Shown here: in pieces, positions 5,777-6,998 of the stretch
How positions within the stretch are numbered: the first letter of the stretch is position 1
Layout of the letters: every line of letters begins with the position of its first letter
DNA from: Cytophagales bacterium
GTDB taxonomy: Bacteria > Bacteroidota > Bacteroidia > Cytophagales > Cyclobacteriaceae
Reading direction: 5' to 3'
NCBI GenBank assembly: GCA_029262955.1
Contig: JAJCYL010000565.1
Coordinates: 1-6,998, forward strand
Length of the DNA stretch: 6,998 bases
The notes under the pieces: generated by a model
The model's input: only the letters and a program-made list of their open reading frames with translations
Database searches by the model: none
Told to the model about the DNA's origin: nothing
Position numbers and translations under genes: made by a program

Positions 5777-6998
5777 TTACGGACTGAGGTTCGAGTTACA
5801 ATTGCGTATATATAATTGATAGATATCCGGATGATCCATTGCCTGGAAGCTTAACCCACCCTGATCATATAATTCACACCAACTTTCTTTTCCAAGTTCT
5901 TTATATTGAACTACCAAATCTGAGTAGTAGGCTTCACTATTGAACTCCTCATTTACTACTGAGATATGATCGTAGTTTAGTTTTAAATCGAGTTTGATGA
6001 ATAGGTCATTGTCCTCAAAGCGATCGATGATCTCGTTGGCTACGAAACTATTTCCCAAATGAGCGGAGAGCTCGGCTAACTTCAGCCAATCGCTGGCATC
6101 AGCAGTCGAGTCCTGGTCAAACAAGGTCACCAGGTCATTTAGCATTAAATTGCGCCTGTCCCAGGTAGTAAAGTTCTTATGGTAATGGACCGCCAATTTT
6201 GCAAAAAGAGGAATTGCTATCTTCAGCACTTTTTCCCGCGGGAGGTTGTGATAAGCCCTACTTCGCATTAACCTACCAAGATCTTCAAGGGCCAAACCGG
6301 AGTCATTCGCTTCTTTGTGTTCTTTTTCCAGTACATAAGAGATGAGGTTAAAGCGTTCGGCATCGCTTGCCTCACGGTCCAAACCAACCAGCTTTATATA
6401 GTTTTCCATCATCGAAGATTGAAACTCCTCATGATAATATTGGTACCAGAACTGGTTATTGATCATCTTATGATAAGTTGGATCGAGTGGAAAAGTCCAC
6501 TTCATAAAATCCTCAGCAGAAATTTTGCCTTTGATGAGTTCGGTATAAAGCCAACTATATAGCCCCTCGGCATCGCGGACGTAATAGCTAAATGTTTTAC
6601 CAATCTTTTTCCTTCTGGCTATTGAATCGAGTGCCTGTCTGAAATTATACTGAATGATACGAACAGTGTCATAATCTTGTGGCTTGGTGTTGTAGAACAC
6701 TTTTACTACCGCTTTCCGCTGATCGTATAGCAAATGACTAAAAGCCGAAAGATTATCTTCCTTTTTTAATAATTCCTTTACCTGCTTCTTGGATAATTTT
6801 TGTAAGCTATCCTGCTCAGTACCCTCCAGTTGCTCAGCAAATCGTTCCCAATTTTCCTTGGCAATTATTCGATATTCCACATCCTCTGGAAGATGCTTTT
6901 CCAAAGAGTTCTTTATATAGAGTGCCCTGTCTTTTTGCAACTGCTCATTGATTTCTACATTACCTTCCACGGAGGCATAGGCCCAGATTTTAACACCC
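5777..6998 (-). CDS. OmpA-like domain protein with long helical C-terminal region, 5' end cut by window edge
   Basis: The reading frame stays open through 6997, so the true start is beyond the right edge. The GTG at 6970 is not a credible start because it falls inside a conserved motif. Of 406 visible residues, the first about 30 read VKIWAYASVEGN..IN..L..DRA, the second half of an OmpA-like peptidoglycan-associated domain (compare GYASPEG..N..LS..RA). A segment with KENWERFAEQLE follows, as in Bacteroidota OmpA-like proteins, where a conserved Trp sits in this place. About residues 110-350 are mostly predicted helix, rich in charged and aromatic residues, without a recognisable repeat. The end has WCELYDQGGLSFQAMD and a second Cys near the tail (Cys374, Cys400), resembling a two-Cys C-terminal motif I recall from related Bacteroidetes proteins; the Cys pair could bond in the periplasm. 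It is probably an envelope protein of unknown specific role, convergent with the MetE-like gene. Confidence 0.75.
   Translation of the reverse strand, partial: GVKIWAYASVEGNVEINEQLQKDRALYIKNSLEKHLPEDVEYRIIAKENWERFAEQLEGTEQDSLQKLSKKQVKELLKKEDNLSAFSHLLYDQRKAVVKVFYNTKPQDYDTVRIIQYNFRQALDSIARRKKIGKTFSYYVRDAEGLYSWLYTELIKGKISAEDFMKWTFPLDPTYHKMINNQFWYQYYHEEFQSSMMENYIKLVGLDREASDAERFNLISYVLEKEHKEANDSGLALEDLGRLMRSRAYHNLPREKVLKIAIPLFAKLAVHYHKNFTTWDRRNLMLNDLVTLFDQDSTADASDWLKLAELSAHLGNSFVANEIIDRFEDNDLFIKLDLKLNYDHISVVNEEFNSEAYYSDLVVQYKELGKESWCELYDQGGLSFQAMDHPDIYQLYIRNCNSNLSP

Noticed and set aside
6968..6970. GTG as the start of the OmpA-like gene
   Set aside because: The frame continues upstream as in-frame sequence (VKIWAYAS) completing the OmpA-like motif, so the gene starts outside the window.

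Overview
The window looks like a chromosomal segment from a Bacteroidota bacterium, probably an environmental Cytophagales-type lineage. The evidence is the AT-leaning composition, the general lack of Shine-Dalgarno sequences before starts, matches to the Bacteroidota -7 promoter box TAnnTTTG in two intergenic gaps, and gene families typical of the phylum (LysM plus RlpA-like barrel proteins, TIGR02757 proteins, OmpA-like proteins with long helical tails). No RNA genes, insertion sequences, CRISPR arrays or phage genes were seen. All gene-free gaps are shorter than 180 bases.

Layout. (1) Positions 1-823, minus strand: the N-terminal 274 residues of an NfeD-type membrane serine protease that runs off the left edge. 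(2) Positions 824-984: a divergent intergenic region with a candidate promoter for nfeD and several GAATAGG/CCTATTC-like half-sites. (3) Positions 985-2835, plus strand: a tight two-gene unit. An exported three-LysM protein with an RlpA-like barrel is followed, after one spare codon and in the same frame, by a TIGR02757 (DUF2400) protein that starts at TTG. (4) Positions 2836-2981: a gap with a TAGATTTG promoter box and a possible 23-codon leader ORF. (5) Positions 2982-4500, plus strand: a two-gene unit encoding a predicted lipoprotein of the RidA/YjgF fold and an exported metallo-beta-lactamase-fold protein. (6) Positions 4501-4675: a gap holding a perfect 10-bp inverted repeat whose right arm covers the next start codon. 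(7) Positions 4676-5749, plus strand: a short MetE-core (methionine-synthase-like) protein. (8) Positions 5777-6998, minus strand and convergent: the C-terminal 406 residues of a protein with an OmpA-like domain and a long helical region; its start lies beyond the right edge.

Most products are predicted to act in the envelope (NfeD protease, LysM protein, RidA lipoprotein, MBL protein, OmpA-like protein). The TIGR02757 and MetE-like proteins are cytoplasmic. The most unusual unit is the exported RidA plus exported MBL pair, because RidA proteins are normally cytosolic. Nothing here amounts to a clear new defence or mobile system; the most useful leads are that pair, the inverted repeat over the MetE-like start, and the HhH-GPD-like motif in the TIGR02757 protein.
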